Of a DNA stretch of 52,345 bases, positions 26,948 through 35,769 are shown one piece after another; the first letter of the stretch is position 1; every line of letters begins with the position of its first letter. A program made the position numbers and the translations under genes. The notes beneath the pieces are model-generated. The model was not told the origin of the DNA. It worked only from the letters and a program-made list of their open reading frames with translations, and did no database searches. The stretch comes from Candidatus Wallbacteria bacterium (GTDB taxonomy: Bacteria > Muiribacteriota > UBA6191 > JACPRK01), in contig JACPRK010000097.1 of assembly GCA_016190005.1 (NCBI GenBank), forward strand, positions 1 to 52,345, in the 5' to 3' direction.

Positions 26948-28120
26948 TCAGTGATGCGGACCCTGGGAGCGAGGCTGGCCAGAGAGGCACGAAGCCGCAA
27001 GGGATTCCAGCTCGCTGACGAGACGCTCGACAGCGCCGGGGATGAAGAGGCCGCGAGCGGCCTCGCGCATCGACTGCAGTCGGGCGGGCTCCGAGAGGAG
27101 CTGGCCGACGGCGGCGAGAAGGCGCGGGCCGTCGAGGTCGCTCTCCTCGATCACCACGGCCTGGCCGGCGTCGGAGAGCAATCGGGCGTTCTTTCGCTGC
27201 TCGTCCCCGGCTGAGGTAGCCAGGGGGACGAGGATTGCGGGCTTGGCCAGAGCCATCGCCTCGCAGACAGTGCCTGCGCCGGCTCTGCCTACCAGAAGCG
27301 TGGCGGCGGCCATCAGGTCGCCCAGGCCCCTGTCCATGTAGTCGAAGACGAAGTACCGGCGAGCCAGTTCGCGGGGCAAGGCGGCGGCGGCCTGACGCAT
27401 CATCGCCAGGGCGTCGTAGCTCGGGTGGCTGCCGCACTGGTGCGCCACGCATGCCGAGGAGAGCAGCCCTTCGAGCGACGCGGCGACAGCGCCATTGAGG
27501 ACGCGGGAGCCCTGGGCACCGCCGGTGACGTAGACGAGTGGCAGCGACCGGTCGAGGCCCGACGACTCGTAGAAGCGCGCGGCATCGCCCGAAAAGAGAG
27601 TCTTCCGAAGGGGGATGCCGGTCACGACGACGGAGGCGCCGGGGAAGAAGTCAGCGGAAGACTGGAAGCTGACGGCCACCCGGTCTGCGAGGCGGCCGGC
27701 AATGCGGTTGGCGAGGCCTCCGGCGACGGTTTGCTCGTGGGCCAGGATCGGTATGTGCAGGATGCGCGCCGCGATGACGACCGGGACGGAGACGAAGCCG
27801 CCGGTGCTGAAGACGACGTCGGGTCGCAGTCGTCTGAGCAGCACGAGCGACTGGATGGTGCCCGCCGCGACCCGGAAGACGTCGGCGAGGTTCTGGAGAG
27901 AAAGGTACCGGCGGAGCTTCCCAGTCGCAATTGCGTGGTAGCGAACCGATCGCGCCGCCGCGAGCTTGACCTCGACGCCGGCCGCGCTTCCGATGTACTC
28001 GAACTCGGGGGCAAGCTCGCCCGCGAGCTCACGCCATCCCTCGATCAGCGCCATCGCCGGGTTTGCATGCCCTCCGCTACCGCCACCCGTCACCGCCACT
28101 CTCAATCTACGCTCGCTCAC
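26948..28120 (-). CDS. murG: MurG-type UDP-N-acetylglucosamine transferase
   Basis: MurG transfers GlcNAc to lipid I at the inner membrane to form lipid II. The glycine-rich loop VAVTGGGSGGHANPA near the N-terminus, FSTGGFVSVPVVIAA, HEQTVAGGLANR and the C-domain VGRAGAGTVCEAMALAKPAILVP are family signatures. The GTG at 28120 gives 390 residues beginning MSERRLRVAV. An ATG nine bases upstream (28129) is possible, but a CATAAT hexamer overlaps it, so a leaderless GTG start is favoured. It lies outside any cell-division cluster. A non-peptidoglycan GT28 transferase cannot be fully excluded. Confidence 0.87.
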   Translation of the reverse strand: MSERRLRVAVTGGGSGGHANPAMALIEGWRELAGELAPEFEYIGSAAGVEVKLAAARSVRYHAIATGKLRRYLSLQNLADVFRVAAGTIQSLVLLRRLRPDVVFSTGGFVSVPVVIAARILHIPILAHEQTVAGGLANRIAGRLADRVAVSFQSSADFFPGASVVVTGIPLRKTLFSGDAARFYESSGLDRSLPLVYVTGGAQGSRVLNGAVAASLEGLLSSACVAHQCGSHPSYDALAMMRQAAAALPRELARRYFVFDYMDRGLGDLMAAATLLVGRAGAGTVCEAMALAKPAILVPLATSAGDEQRKNARLLSDAGQAVVIEESDLDGPRLLAAVGQLLSEPARLQSMREAARGLFIPGAVERLVSELESLAASCLSGQPRSQGPHH

Positions 28121-28127
28121 GAAGCGC

Positions 28128-28133
28128 ATTATG
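28128..28133 (-). promoter_or_regulatory. -10-like element placed for a leaderless murG mRNA
   Basis: CATAAT on the minus strand ends seven bases before the GTG at 28120. No Shine-Dalgarno lies in between. Confidence 0.45.
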
Positions 28134-28175
28134 GTACGGCCCTTTCGCGTTTTCTATCAAAACTCTAGAAATGAC

Positions 28176-28234
28176 TTGTATTGCAGCCCGCATTGCATTA
28201 CATTGTGGCGGGGCCTCTGCATCAGGTCGATGCA
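28176..28234 (+). promoter_or_regulatory. Possible promoter and dyad upstream of the Lys/Ala-rich protein
   Basis: A weak TTGTAT (28176-28181), a 17-base spacer and TACATT (28199-28204). Just downstream is a perfect 6-bp dyad, TGCATC/GATGCA (28218-28223 and 28229-28234), with a 5-base spacer. This could be an operator or a leader hairpin. The region is locally richer in A+T than its surroundings. Confidence 0.35.
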
Positions 28235-28271
28235 ATCGTAGTCAGTCACTTTTCCACAGGAGGCCAGCGTC

Positions 28272-28985
28272 ATGGCTGGATTGAATGCAAGGCCGGTCGG
28301 GAGCTTTTTCGAGTTCTTGACCCTACTGTTGGAACGGGGGATCATCGTCCGGGACGGACGCAAGGATTACACCTTCACACTTGGCTCGGGCAAGGCCGCC
28401 GCCGCGAAGGAGCTGCCGGCCGCCGCGCCGAAGGCCAACGGCAGGCGCAAGCGCAGGGGCAGAGCCAAGGTCAAGGCTGCCGCCGTGCCCGCCCCGAAGC
28501 GCGCCGGGAAGGCCAAGCCCGCGCCCAAGCGGGCCGCCAAGCCCGAGCCCGCCAAGAAGGCGGCTCCAAAGGCGCCCGCCGAGCACGAAATCCTGGTCGA
28601 GCTCGACAAGAACCGCGTCGCGGGCCTCGGCCTACGCGCGCTCGCCAAGCACTTCGGCGTCAAGGCCCAAATCATGAGGAAGGCCCTGGCACCTCTGGAG
28701 GCGAACAAGCGGATCACCTTCTACAAGAAAACCCGCACGTACATGCCCGAGGGCAAGGTGCGCGTCACCGCCAGCAAGGGCTTCGCGCGCAAGTCGCCTC
28801 CCCGCGGCCAGCCGATCTCCCCGGATGCCATCCTCAGCGTACTGCGTGAGGCCGGCTACGCGCTCGATCGCCACGACATCGCCAAGCGCCTCGGCGTCAA
28901 CTACCACAAGTTGATCCGGAGAATGAGCGCCGTGGTCCAGTCCGGCGCCGTCAAGCAGGACGGCAATAAGTTCTCTCTCGCCTGA
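28272..28985 (+). CDS. Lys/Ala-rich histone-like protein with winged-helix-like domains
   Basis: The 237-residue product starts after AGGAGG (28257-28262). A short N-terminal domain (1-40) precedes a Lys/Ala/Pro-rich linker (about 42-105: KAKPAPKRAAKPEPAKKAAP), like the tails of histone H1-type and AlgP-type bacterial nucleoid proteins. Two helical modules follow: one with LGLRALAKHFGVKAQIMRKA, the other with YALDRHDIAKRLGVNYHKLI. Both read as helix-turn-helix or winged-helix folds with a beta hairpin ending (KRITFYKKTRT and GAVKQDGNKFSLA). Role inferred: DNA-binding or nucleoid-organising protein. It is divergent from murG and followed by a likely terminator. Confidence 0.65.
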   Translation: MAGLNARPVGSFFEFLTLLLERGIIVRDGRKDYTFTLGSGKAAAAKELPAAAPKANGRRKRRGRAKVKAAAVPAPKRAGKAKPAPKRAAKPEPAKKAAPKAPAEHEILVELDKNRVAGLGLRALAKHFGVKAQIMRKALAPLEANKRITFYKKTRTYMPEGKVRVTASKGFARKSPPRGQPISPDAILSVLREAGYALDRHDIAKRLGVNYHKLIRRMSAVVQSGAVKQDGNKFSLA

Positions 28986-29007
28986 ACTGGGGCCACCATC
29001 CCACCCG

Positions 29008-29067
29008 CCGAAGGCGTCCACCCGTACCGTGCCTTTCTCCGGTTCCGGTGGGCGCCTCGGTCCTTTT
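29008..29067 (+). terminator. Probable terminator after the histone-like gene
   Basis: An imperfect GC-rich stem pairs 29008-29023 with 29047-29060, with one bulged base, and is followed by TCCTTTT. Confidence 0.5.
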
Positions 29068-29104
29068 AGCGCGATCCAGGCTGCGTCGCGACAAGGGGTC
29101 GTGA

Positions 29105-29110
29105 TACGCT
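29105..29110 (+). promoter_or_regulatory. -10-like element placed for a leaderless HEAT-PilT mRNA
   Basis: TACGCT ends seven bases before the GTG at 29118, with no Shine-Dalgarno sequence between them. Confidence 0.4.
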
Positions 29111-29117
29111 GCCCGCT

Positions 29118-32100
29118 GTGCGTACCCAGGACGAACTCCTGCGCGCGTTCCGGGTGAGCCCCCCGCCGGCCCAGCGCTACATCGTGCGCCAGCTGGAGCG
29201 GCTGCCGATCACCTTCGACTCCGAAGAGCACATCGAGCTCCTGGAGCTCGAACGCGGCCGCGCCTCCGAGGACGTCAAGGACCAGATCGCCCTGGCGCTG
29301 AGCTCGCTCTTGCCGCGCTGGCATCGGGAGCAGGGGGCAGGAGCCAGCCAGGACTCGCGCTCCAAGCCGAGCCTCTGGACACTCCACCAGATCCGCGTGG
29401 AGGACCTGGCCCGCGAGATCGCCGCAGCCAACGACGGGCGAGAACCTGCCCCCGAAGTCCCCCTGGAGACCGTCTATCGCGCGGCGCTGCACCTGCTGGC
29501 GCCGGCCCTGGAGTGCCTCTACCGGGCGCCCGCCGCGGAAAACCAGCTCAAGCGCGAGGAGGCCGTCCTGACGCTGGGCCGCATCCCATCGGGTCGCGCG
29601 GTGGCTCTACTGGCGGAGAGCAGCGTCCAGCCCGGAGTCGCCTCGCTCGCCGCGATCTCGCTCGCAAGGCTGGAATCGCGCCAGGCCGACCAGCCGCTCC
29701 TGGCCGCGTCCCGCGGTGTAGGCGACATGGCGCCCGTCGCGGGCGTACTGCTGGGTCTGAGGGACCGGCCCTCCGCGGAGGCGACGCAGGTGCTGGCCCG
29801 CGCGGCCTCGAGCAAGACCGCCGCCGTGCGCCTCGGCGCGGCCGTGGCGCTGGAGAACAGTCCGGCGTCGGAAGCGCTCGGTCTGCTCGAGCGGCTCGCC
29901 TCTGACGCCGACGAATGGGTCCGGGTCCATGCGCTCGACACCGTGGGCCGGCTGCGCAAGGCGGAAGCGACGACGCTGGTGGCTTCGGCCTACAAGAAGA
30001 CGCAGCACCCGTTTCTGCGTATGGTGGCCCTGAAGGCCGCGGGCGCGCTCGCGAGCGAAGGGGCAGTCGGACTCTGCATGGAGGCGCTCAAGGGCACCAA
30101 TCCGGACGTCGTGAAGGCCGTGGCGATCGAGGGACTGGTGCGGCTGGGCGCCCCGAAGGAGCGATTCCGGGAGTTCGTCGGGCTGCTGGCGGGCGGCGAG
30201 AGCGCCAAGCTGGCCTCGAACCTGATTCTGGCGCTGGCGGGCACGGAGCGCGACGCGGTGAACCGGTCTCTGAAGGCGATGCTCGCCTCGACCTCGGAGC
30301 TGCACCGCGCCGAAGCGGCCTACTGCCTGGGCTACCTCGACGATCCCGCAGCACTCAAGCTGCTGGCCAAGCTGATCGACAAAGACAAGAGCGACATCGT
30401 TCGCGGCCAGGCGCTGCACGGCATCTTTCACCACCGCTCGGTCCGGGAGGGACGCGACGCGCTGCTCTCGATGCTCCGCCACGAGACGGCCGAGGTGCGC
30501 CTCCAGGTCTCGCGGATGCTGCGCGCGCGAGAGTACGCCAACGACCCTATGACGGCGGAACGGGCGCGCGAGGCGCTGGGCCGGGAGCGCGATCCCCAGA
30601 TCACGGGTTGCCTGCTGCGAGTCGTGGCGTCCTCGGCTGCCGGCGCCGCCGAGGCGCGGGAAGCGCTCCTGGAAGCCCTGGACTCACAAGAGCCAGCGGC
30701 GCTTTCGGGTGCGCTGGAGGGCTTGGCTGCCCTTGGAGACGCAGGCCTCGCGGGGCATGTCGCAGCTCTGGTTCGCCAAGACGACGCCCGGGTTCGCGCC
30801 CACGCGGCGCGAACGCTGTTCTTGCTCGGAGACCCCAGAGGCGCCGCCGCACTGGCAGCGCTGCTCGCGGAACCGTACTTCGAGACCTTCCAGTGCGGTG
30901 CCCGGGCGCTCGGCCGAATCGTCTGCGACCTTGCCGGCATGGAGCGCAAGGACGCCCAGCGGCCGGTGCTCGAGATGCTCCGCAAGCACGCCGCCGGCGG
31001 CGATTTCGCAACCTGGCTCAAGGCCGACGGTGCCGCCGTGTTCTTGCCCCAGCCGACGGTCGCGGCGCGCGCCGAGGACTTCGACCACGCGCCGGTCCGA
31101 GGCCAGCTCCTGTTCAGGGAATCCACCCGCGAGGGTGAGGCGATGCTGGAGCGACTGGACAGGATGTTCGACAGCGGCGAGGCCGGAATGCCCAGCCTCT
31201 CCTCGCGCTCCTTCGAGTTCAAGACCTTCACGTTGATGCAAACCGACGGGATCGGGGACTCGTCCCCTGGTGCGATCGTGGACGCAGACAAAGCCAACAT
31301 CCGTGCGCTCTACAAGCAGGCCGTGGCGGGCGACCTGGACGCCGAACGGAAGCTCCGCGAGATGACCCGTCACGGAGATCCGAAGGTCCGGGACGCGGCG
31401 AGCAAGCTCCTGGTCCGCGTCGCCGAAGACCGGACCGTGCCTGCGGGATCGGTGGCCGCTCTGGTGCCCGAAGAGCCCTTCGCGCTCTCTCTGGAGGACC
31501 TGCTCAAGGAGGCCGTGCGGCTGGAGGCCTCGGACGTGCACCTGTCGGTCGGGTACCCGCCGATCTTCCGCGTGCATGGCGCCATGGAGCGAACGCGCCA
31601 CCCGGCGCTCACGGCGCCCAACACGCGCTGGTTGGCCCGCCAGCTCGTGACTCCGGAGAAGTGGGCCTCCTTCGAGTCCCAGAAGGACCTCGACTTCAGC
31701 TTCTCGCTGGCCGCTATCGGCAGCTTCCGTGGCAACGTCTTCCAGGAGTTCCACGGCACCGGCATCGTCTTGCGAGTCGTCCCGTCCAAGATCCCGACGT
31801 TCGATGAGCTCGGAGCCCCGCCGCTGTTGCGCACCATCTGCCGCGAGGAACGCGGACTCATTCTAGTCACCGGACCCACCGGGTCCGGTAAGTCCACTAC
31901 AATGGCCGCGATGCTCGCTTACATCAACGAGAACCGTAGCTGCCACATCGTCACGATCGAGGACCCGATCGAGTTCGTCCATCGCTCCATCAATAGCAAG
32001 TTCATCCAGCGCGAGGTCCCAACCCACGCGGCCAGCTTCGCCCGCGCCCTGCGCGCCGCCTTGCGCGAAGACCCCGACGTCATCATGGTCGGTGAGCTGC

Positions 32101-32558
32101 GAGACCTCGAGACGATGGAGCTCGCCATCGCCGCGGCCGAGACCGGTCATCTCGTACTGTCCACCCTCCACACCATCAACGCCGCCCTCACCGTCGACCG
32201 CGTCATAAACGTCTTCCCGCCCGAGCAACAGGAACAGGTCCGCCGCAGCGTCTCCGAGGCGCTCCTGGCCGTCGTCAGTCAGGCCCTCCTGCCCCGCCAG
32301 GACCGCCCTGGCCGGATCGCCGCCTTCGAGTGCCTCTTCCGTAACCCCGCCATCAGCAACATGATCCGCGAGAACAAGCTCCACCAGATCCCCAACGTGA
32401 TGGTGAGCTGCAAGAAGGAAGGCATGGTGCTGCTCGACGACTTCCTCTTCGATCTGGTGGTCAAGGGCGTCATCAGCTGGGAGACCGCCCAGGCCCGCGC
32501 AGTGATGAAGAAGGAGTTCGCCGAGCGCTTCGCCGCCCGCAAGGTCACCCGCAGTTGA
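29118..32558 (+). CDS. HEAT-repeat solenoid fused to a PilT-type ATPase
   Basis: This 1146-residue protein has two clear parts. Residues 1 to about 650 are alpha-helical HEAT/armadillo-like repeats with periodic AVxLLAxxS, VRLGAAVAL and VRAHAARTLFLLGD segments. After a linker, residues about 785-1140 are a complete PilT/PilU-type hexameric ATPase: SLEDLLKEAVRLEASDVHLS, Walker A GPTGSGKSTT at about 919-928, IEDPIEF, Walker B VIMVGELRD near 988, and the His box GHLVLSTLHT near 1010. It would power retraction of a type IV pilus or related fibre, with the solenoid acting as docking platform or regulator (inference). PilT proteins are normally about 340-370 residues. The junction is in one uninterrupted frame. 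The GTG at 29118 was chosen from the -10-like element. Confidence 0.88.
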   Translation: MRTQDELLRAFRVSPPPAQRYIVRQLERLPITFDSEEHIELLELERGRASEDVKDQIALALSSLLPRWHREQGAGASQDSRSKPSLWTLHQIRVEDLAREIAAANDGREPAPEVPLETVYRAALHLLAPALECLYRAPAAENQLKREEAVLTLGRIPSGRAVALLAESSVQPGVASLAAISLARLESRQADQPLLAASRGVGDMAPVAGVLLGLRDRPSAEATQVLARAASSKTAAVRLGAAVALENSPASEALGLLERLASDADEWVRVHALDTVGRLRKAEATTLVASAYKKTQHPFLRMVALKAAGALASEGAVGLCMEALKGTNPDVVKAVAIEGLVRLGAPKERFREFVGLLAGGESAKLASNLILALAGTERDAVNRSLKAMLASTSELHRAEAAYCLGYLDDPAALKLLAKLIDKDKSDIVRGQALHGIFHHRSVREGRDALLSMLRHETAEVRLQVSRMLRAREYANDPMTAERAREALGRERDPQITGCLLRVVASSAAGAAEAREALLEALDSQEPAALSGALEGLAALGDAGLAGHVAALVRQDDARVRAHAARTLFLLGDPRGAAALAALLAEPYFETFQCGARALGRIVCDLAGMERKDAQRPVLEMLRKHAAGGDFATWLKADGAAVFLPQPTVAARAEDFDHAPVRGQLLFRESTREGEAMLERLDRMFDSGEAGMPSLSSRSFEFKTFTLMQTDGIGDSSPGAIVDADKANIRALYKQAVAGDLDAERKLREMTRHGDPKVRDAASKLLVRVAEDRTVPAGSVAALVPEEPFALSLEDLLKEAVRLEASDVHLSVGYPPIFRVHGAMERTRHPALTAPNTRWLARQLVTPEKWASFESQKDLDFSFSLAAIGSFRGNVFQEFHGTGIVLRVVPSKIPTFDELGAPPLLRTICREERGLILVTGPTGSGKSTTMAAMLAYINENRSCHIVTIEDPIEFVHRSINSKFIQREVPTHAASFARALRAALREDPDVIMVGELRDLETMELAIAAAETGHLVLSTLHTINAALTVDRVINVFPPEQQEQVRRSVSEALLAVVSQALLPRQDRPGRIAAFECLFRNPAISNMIRENKLHQIPNVMVSCKKEGMVLLDDFLFDLVVKGVISWETAQARAVMKKEFAERFAARKVTRS

Positions 32559-32580
32559 CCGCGGCGGAACCGCGAACGCG

Positions 32581-35079
32581 TCAGCTCTGGCCCCGAACCG
32601 GGCGCCGGGAGAGGGACGCCTGCGACTGGCGATAGTACTCCTGCAGCGCCGTGGGCAGGTCGGTCACCTCGATGTCGCGGTGAGTGCCGTTCATGACGGC
32701 CGCCTCCAGCGTGGCCCTGAGTTCCGTGAGGTTCCCCCGCCAAGGGTAGGCGTGGAAGAGCTGCATTACCGTCCCGGAGACTCCACGAATGTTGCGCTTG
32801 AATCGCTTGTTGAACTGCTCGAGCCACATCCTCGAAACGTCTGCGAGATCCTCGGGGCGCTCCGAGAGCGGCCGCAGGCTCAGCGTCACAACCCCGAGCC
32901 TGAAGTAGTAGAGATCCCGATCGAAGTTGCCCCGCTCGACCTCCTCCTTCAGATTGCGAGTGGTCGAGGCGATCAGCAGGACGTCCGCCTCGAGCTCCTC
33001 GTCGGAACCGACCCTGCAGAAGGTCCCCGAGCCCAGGAGCTGGTCCAGCCTCGCCTGCGCGGAGCCCGAGAGCAAGTCGACGTCCTCCAGGAAGAGCACG
33101 CCGCCGCGGGCGCGTTCGACCTGCCCGGCCTGCGGCGTTCCCCCGCCTCTGGTCCTGGCCTCGACCCAGCCGTAGAGGCGCCGCTCGGCTTCCGTGTCGC
33201 GATAGGCTCCGCACGGGAAGTGGATGAACGGCCGCCGGGCACGCGCTGACCAGCCGTGAATGGTCCGTGCCAGAGTCTTCTTTCCCGTGCCGAGCTCACC
33301 CGTCAGCAACACCACCTGGAACTGCTGGGCGATCTCCTGAGCTCGGCCGAAGAGATGCGAGGTCACGCGCGATGCCATCACGATGCCAGGCGGCGTTGGC
33401 GGGGGCGGCTCCGCACGGGGGGCCGGCGGCAACTCCGACTCGTCAGGCTCGGGCTCATGGAGCGGCTGCTGGCGCGAGCGCGACCAAGGCGGAGGTTTCG
33501 CCGGCCGGGCCGCGGGGGACTGCGAACGCGGCGACCCCATCGCGGCCCGTGGGGCAGGACCTCGGGGGGGAGGCGGGCGCCTTGCGCCGCGAGCCGGCGG
33601 GCCAGCCGGGGCGTCGTGTTCCCAGTCCTCGCCGCTGTCCTGGCGGACATCGGCATCCAGGCTGAAGTCGTAGTCCCCGATGTCGGCGTTCGGAACATCT
33701 GCGCCACCGGAAGGCCTCGACTTGTCGCCGGGCAGCAGCACGTCCAGCGCCAGCTCGAGCTCGTCCGACGAGGTGAAGACGTCGCCAGGAGAGGGCACAC
33801 CGCCCTGCGTGCGGGCAGCTTCCGGCTCGAGCGAGGAGCTCCGGGCGGCGACCTGCTCGCGCAGCTTCTCGAGCGCTTCCTCGTACTCGCGCGCCCGGCG
33901 GGATACGGTCTTGAGCTCCTCGGCTGCCTTGAGGAATCGCTGGTGCTGCTCGGCGAGCTGGCCGGCCAGTCGTTGCTTCTCGAGCCCCACGGTAGCCCAC
34001 TGCGCGCAGCTGTCGAAGATCGAAAGACCGCGCGGCAAGAGGCCCGGGTCTTCCTTGCAGCCGTCGCAATAGAGAGCGCCGAGCACCCAGTCGGAGGCCT
34101 TCAACGGAGCGCAAATGGCCTCGCGCATCGGCCGGGGGAGAGGCCGTGCGCCGAAGATCTGCTCGTCCAGCCCTGGCAGGCCGCTTCGCGTCGTCTCCTC
34201 GGTCGCCGCAGCGTGCTCGATCAGTTCGAGTGCGAAAAGCGACTTTTCGTCGTCCTCGATATCGAGCCCGTCCGCGGACCGGCAATGCTTGACCTGCCAG
34301 ACGTCCGGCTGGCCGATTCGCGTGGTCTTGACGAACAGAAACCCTCGCCGGGCATGCACGGCGGCGACGGCCTCGTCGATGACACGTTTGAGTCCGTCGT
34401 CCAGGGTCTGCTGGGGGCCGAGCAGCAGCGCCGCCATGGCTTGCAGATGATTGAAATCCTCCAGACAGGGCGCAGAGGTCGCCTGGGCCGGGGGTCGGGC
34501 CTGGGGCCCCGAGGGCATGCGGAGAGGCAGCTGCATGGCCTGGGTCGCGTAGCTCTGGGCGGCCGGCTCCAGCGGAGGAACCGGATGCCGGGCAGTGGGC
34601 TCGGCCGCTGCGACCGGGGGCGCGGGCGGGCTAGCAGACGGCAGGGGTATGGCCGGCGCCGGGGAAGGGGTTACTTTCTCGCCGGCCTGCCCGGTGGCCG
34701 GGGCGGGCGCGGCCGGCATGCTAGCCAGCCTCTGGGCGACCAGCTCGTCGTCCCGGCGCGCCAGGTAGATGAAGTCGGCGGCGCCTCCGACGTTGATGAC
34801 GTCGCCGTGCGTCACCAGGGCGTGCATCACGCGTTTGCCGTTCAAAAAAACGAAATTGGTACTGTTGAGGTCCTCGACGTGGACGCCACCCGGCTCGCTC
34901 ACCAGCCGTGCGTGGCGGCGGGAGATCTGGCTGTCGGCCAGGACGATCTGGTTGCCCGGCAGACGGCCGATCACGACCGGGAAGCTCTCGAAACGGTGCT
35001 CCTGGGCGACCTTTTGGGCGACGATGTGCAGCAGGAACGGCATCGAGTTGCGACGGCCCCGGAAGGGCCCCTCGCTCAT
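32581..35079 (-). CDS. FHA-GAF-AAA+ protein: sigma-54 activator-like without GAFTGA or DNA-binding domain
   Basis: An 832-residue protein. The FHA domain spans about 14-105 (VIGRLPGNQIVLADSQISRR, then NSTNFVFLNG), reading phosphothreonine. A GAF-like domain (about 205-370) follows, then a coiled coil (370-412) and a Pro/Asp-rich linker (415-565). The AAA+ domain (570-810) is of the sigma-54 activator type: Walker A GELGTGKKTLA (594-604), Walker B VLFLEDVD, and the arginine region FDRDLYYFRLGVV. Where activators carry GAFTGA the sequence reads EARTRGG, and no Fis-type helix-turn-helix follows the AAA+ domain. It therefore probably cannot remodel sigma-54 polymerase in the usual way. It sits just downstream of two pseudopilin genes on the same strand and faces the HEAT-PilT gene. 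A second start (Met13) is possible. Confidence 0.85.
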   Translation of the reverse strand: MSEGPFRGRRNSMPFLLHIVAQKVAQEHRFESFPVVIGRLPGNQIVLADSQISRRHARLVSEPGGVHVEDLNSTNFVFLNGKRVMHALVTHGDVINVGGAADFIYLARRDDELVAQRLASMPAAPAPATGQAGEKVTPSPAPAIPLPSASPPAPPVAAAEPTARHPVPPLEPAAQSYATQAMQLPLRMPSGPQARPPAQATSAPCLEDFNHLQAMAALLLGPQQTLDDGLKRVIDEAVAAVHARRGFLFVKTTRIGQPDVWQVKHCRSADGLDIEDDEKSLFALELIEHAAATEETTRSGLPGLDEQIFGARPLPRPMREAICAPLKASDWVLGALYCDGCKEDPGLLPRGLSIFDSCAQWATVGLEKQRLAGQLAEQHQRFLKAAEELKTVSRRAREYEEALEKLREQVAARSSSLEPEAARTQGGVPSPGDVFTSSDELELALDVLLPGDKSRPSGGADVPNADIGDYDFSLDADVRQDSGEDWEHDAPAGPPARGARRPPPPRGPAPRAAMGSPRSQSPAARPAKPPPWSRSRQQPLHEPEPDESELPPAPRAEPPPPTPPGIVMASRVTSHLFGRAQEIAQQFQVVLLTGELGTGKKTLARTIHGWSARARRPFIHFPCGAYRDTEAERRLYGWVEARTRGGGTPQAGQVERARGGVLFLEDVDLLSGSAQARLDQLLGSGTFCRVGSDEELEADVLLIASTTRNLKEEVERGNFDRDLYYFRLGVVTLSLRPLSERPEDLADVSRMWLEQFNKRFKRNIRGVSGTVMQLFHAYPWRGNLTELRATLEAAVMNGTHRDIEVTDLPTALQEYYRQSQASLSRRPVRGQS

Positions 35080-35127
35080 GCTTTGCCACGGGAGGAGCGG
35101 TTCGTCAATCGGTCCGGCGACGCCGGG

Positions 35128-35769
35128 CTAGGGCTTTTCCGTGTTCCAGCCGGGCTGAAGCAGGCGCGCGTACACCGAGGGCAAGGAGGCCTTGGTGAGA
35201 ATCTCCAGGTTGTCCGTCTGCTGGGAAATCTTGAGGCGAATGCCGACGAGCACGATGCGGCTGACGTCGCCGCCGATCTGCTGGGTGAAGTCGAAAGGGT
35301 GCATGCGCACGTTGTCGTCCTTCTCCAGGTCGCGCTCCTCGAGCACCCACGCCGTAAAGATCTCGGGATCGCACTGCTCAACCCTGAAGATCGGAACTGC
35401 CTTCTCGAGGCCGACGGCGCGATCGAGCCGGCACATCTTCTCGCTCTGCTTGACGAGCTCGTAGCGGATTGTCTCGAGCACGGGCCGCTCACCGGTATAC
35501 GTGTGTCCTTCCTCTTCCGAGGCCGTGCCGACGTGGAACTTCTGGAACTCGATGGCATTGGACCTGACAGCGACCACCGACTGTGCCATGCGCAGCTCGC
35601 GCACCATCCGCTCCAGCGCCGTGTTGGCCAGTCCGTTGACGATCTCCTTCTGCTCGCCACCTTTCCAGGTCCGCGAGCCGCCGTGATAGAAGAACCAGAT
35701 GCTGATGAGCAGCACGACGCTGACGCCGAAGCTCACGAGCAGCTCGATCAGCGTGAAGGCGCGCTTCAT
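35128..35769 (-). CDS. Type II pseudopilin (GspJ-like minor pseudopilin)
   Basis: The 213-residue product begins MKRA|FTLIELLVSFGV: a four-residue basic leader, a prepilin peptidase site with Ala instead of the usual Gly at -1, Glu at +5 and a 20-residue hydrophobic helix. The soluble domain contains ALERMVRELRMAQSVV and later beta strands, in line with GspJ/PulJ-type minor pseudopilins, though the match is only general. Its start overlaps the upstream gene's stop by 4 bp (ATGA), coupling it to the unusual methylase-domain pseudopilin. The two may form the tip complex. Confidence 0.82.
   Translation of the reverse strand: MKRAFTLIELLVSFGVSVVLLISIWFFYHGGSRTWKGGEQKEIVNGLANTALERMVRELRMAQSVVAVRSNAIEFQKFHVGTASEEEGHTYTGERPVLETIRYELVKQSEKMCRLDRAVGLEKAVPIFRVEQCDPEIFTAWVLEERDLEKDDNVRMHPFDFTQQIGGDVSRIVLVGIRLKISQQTDNLEILTKASLPSVYARLLQPGWNTEKP

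Noticed and set aside
26723..27214. Plus-strand frame next to the second CNB gene
   Set aside because: It mostly lies antisense to the murG C-terminus, with no start signal or recognisable motif.
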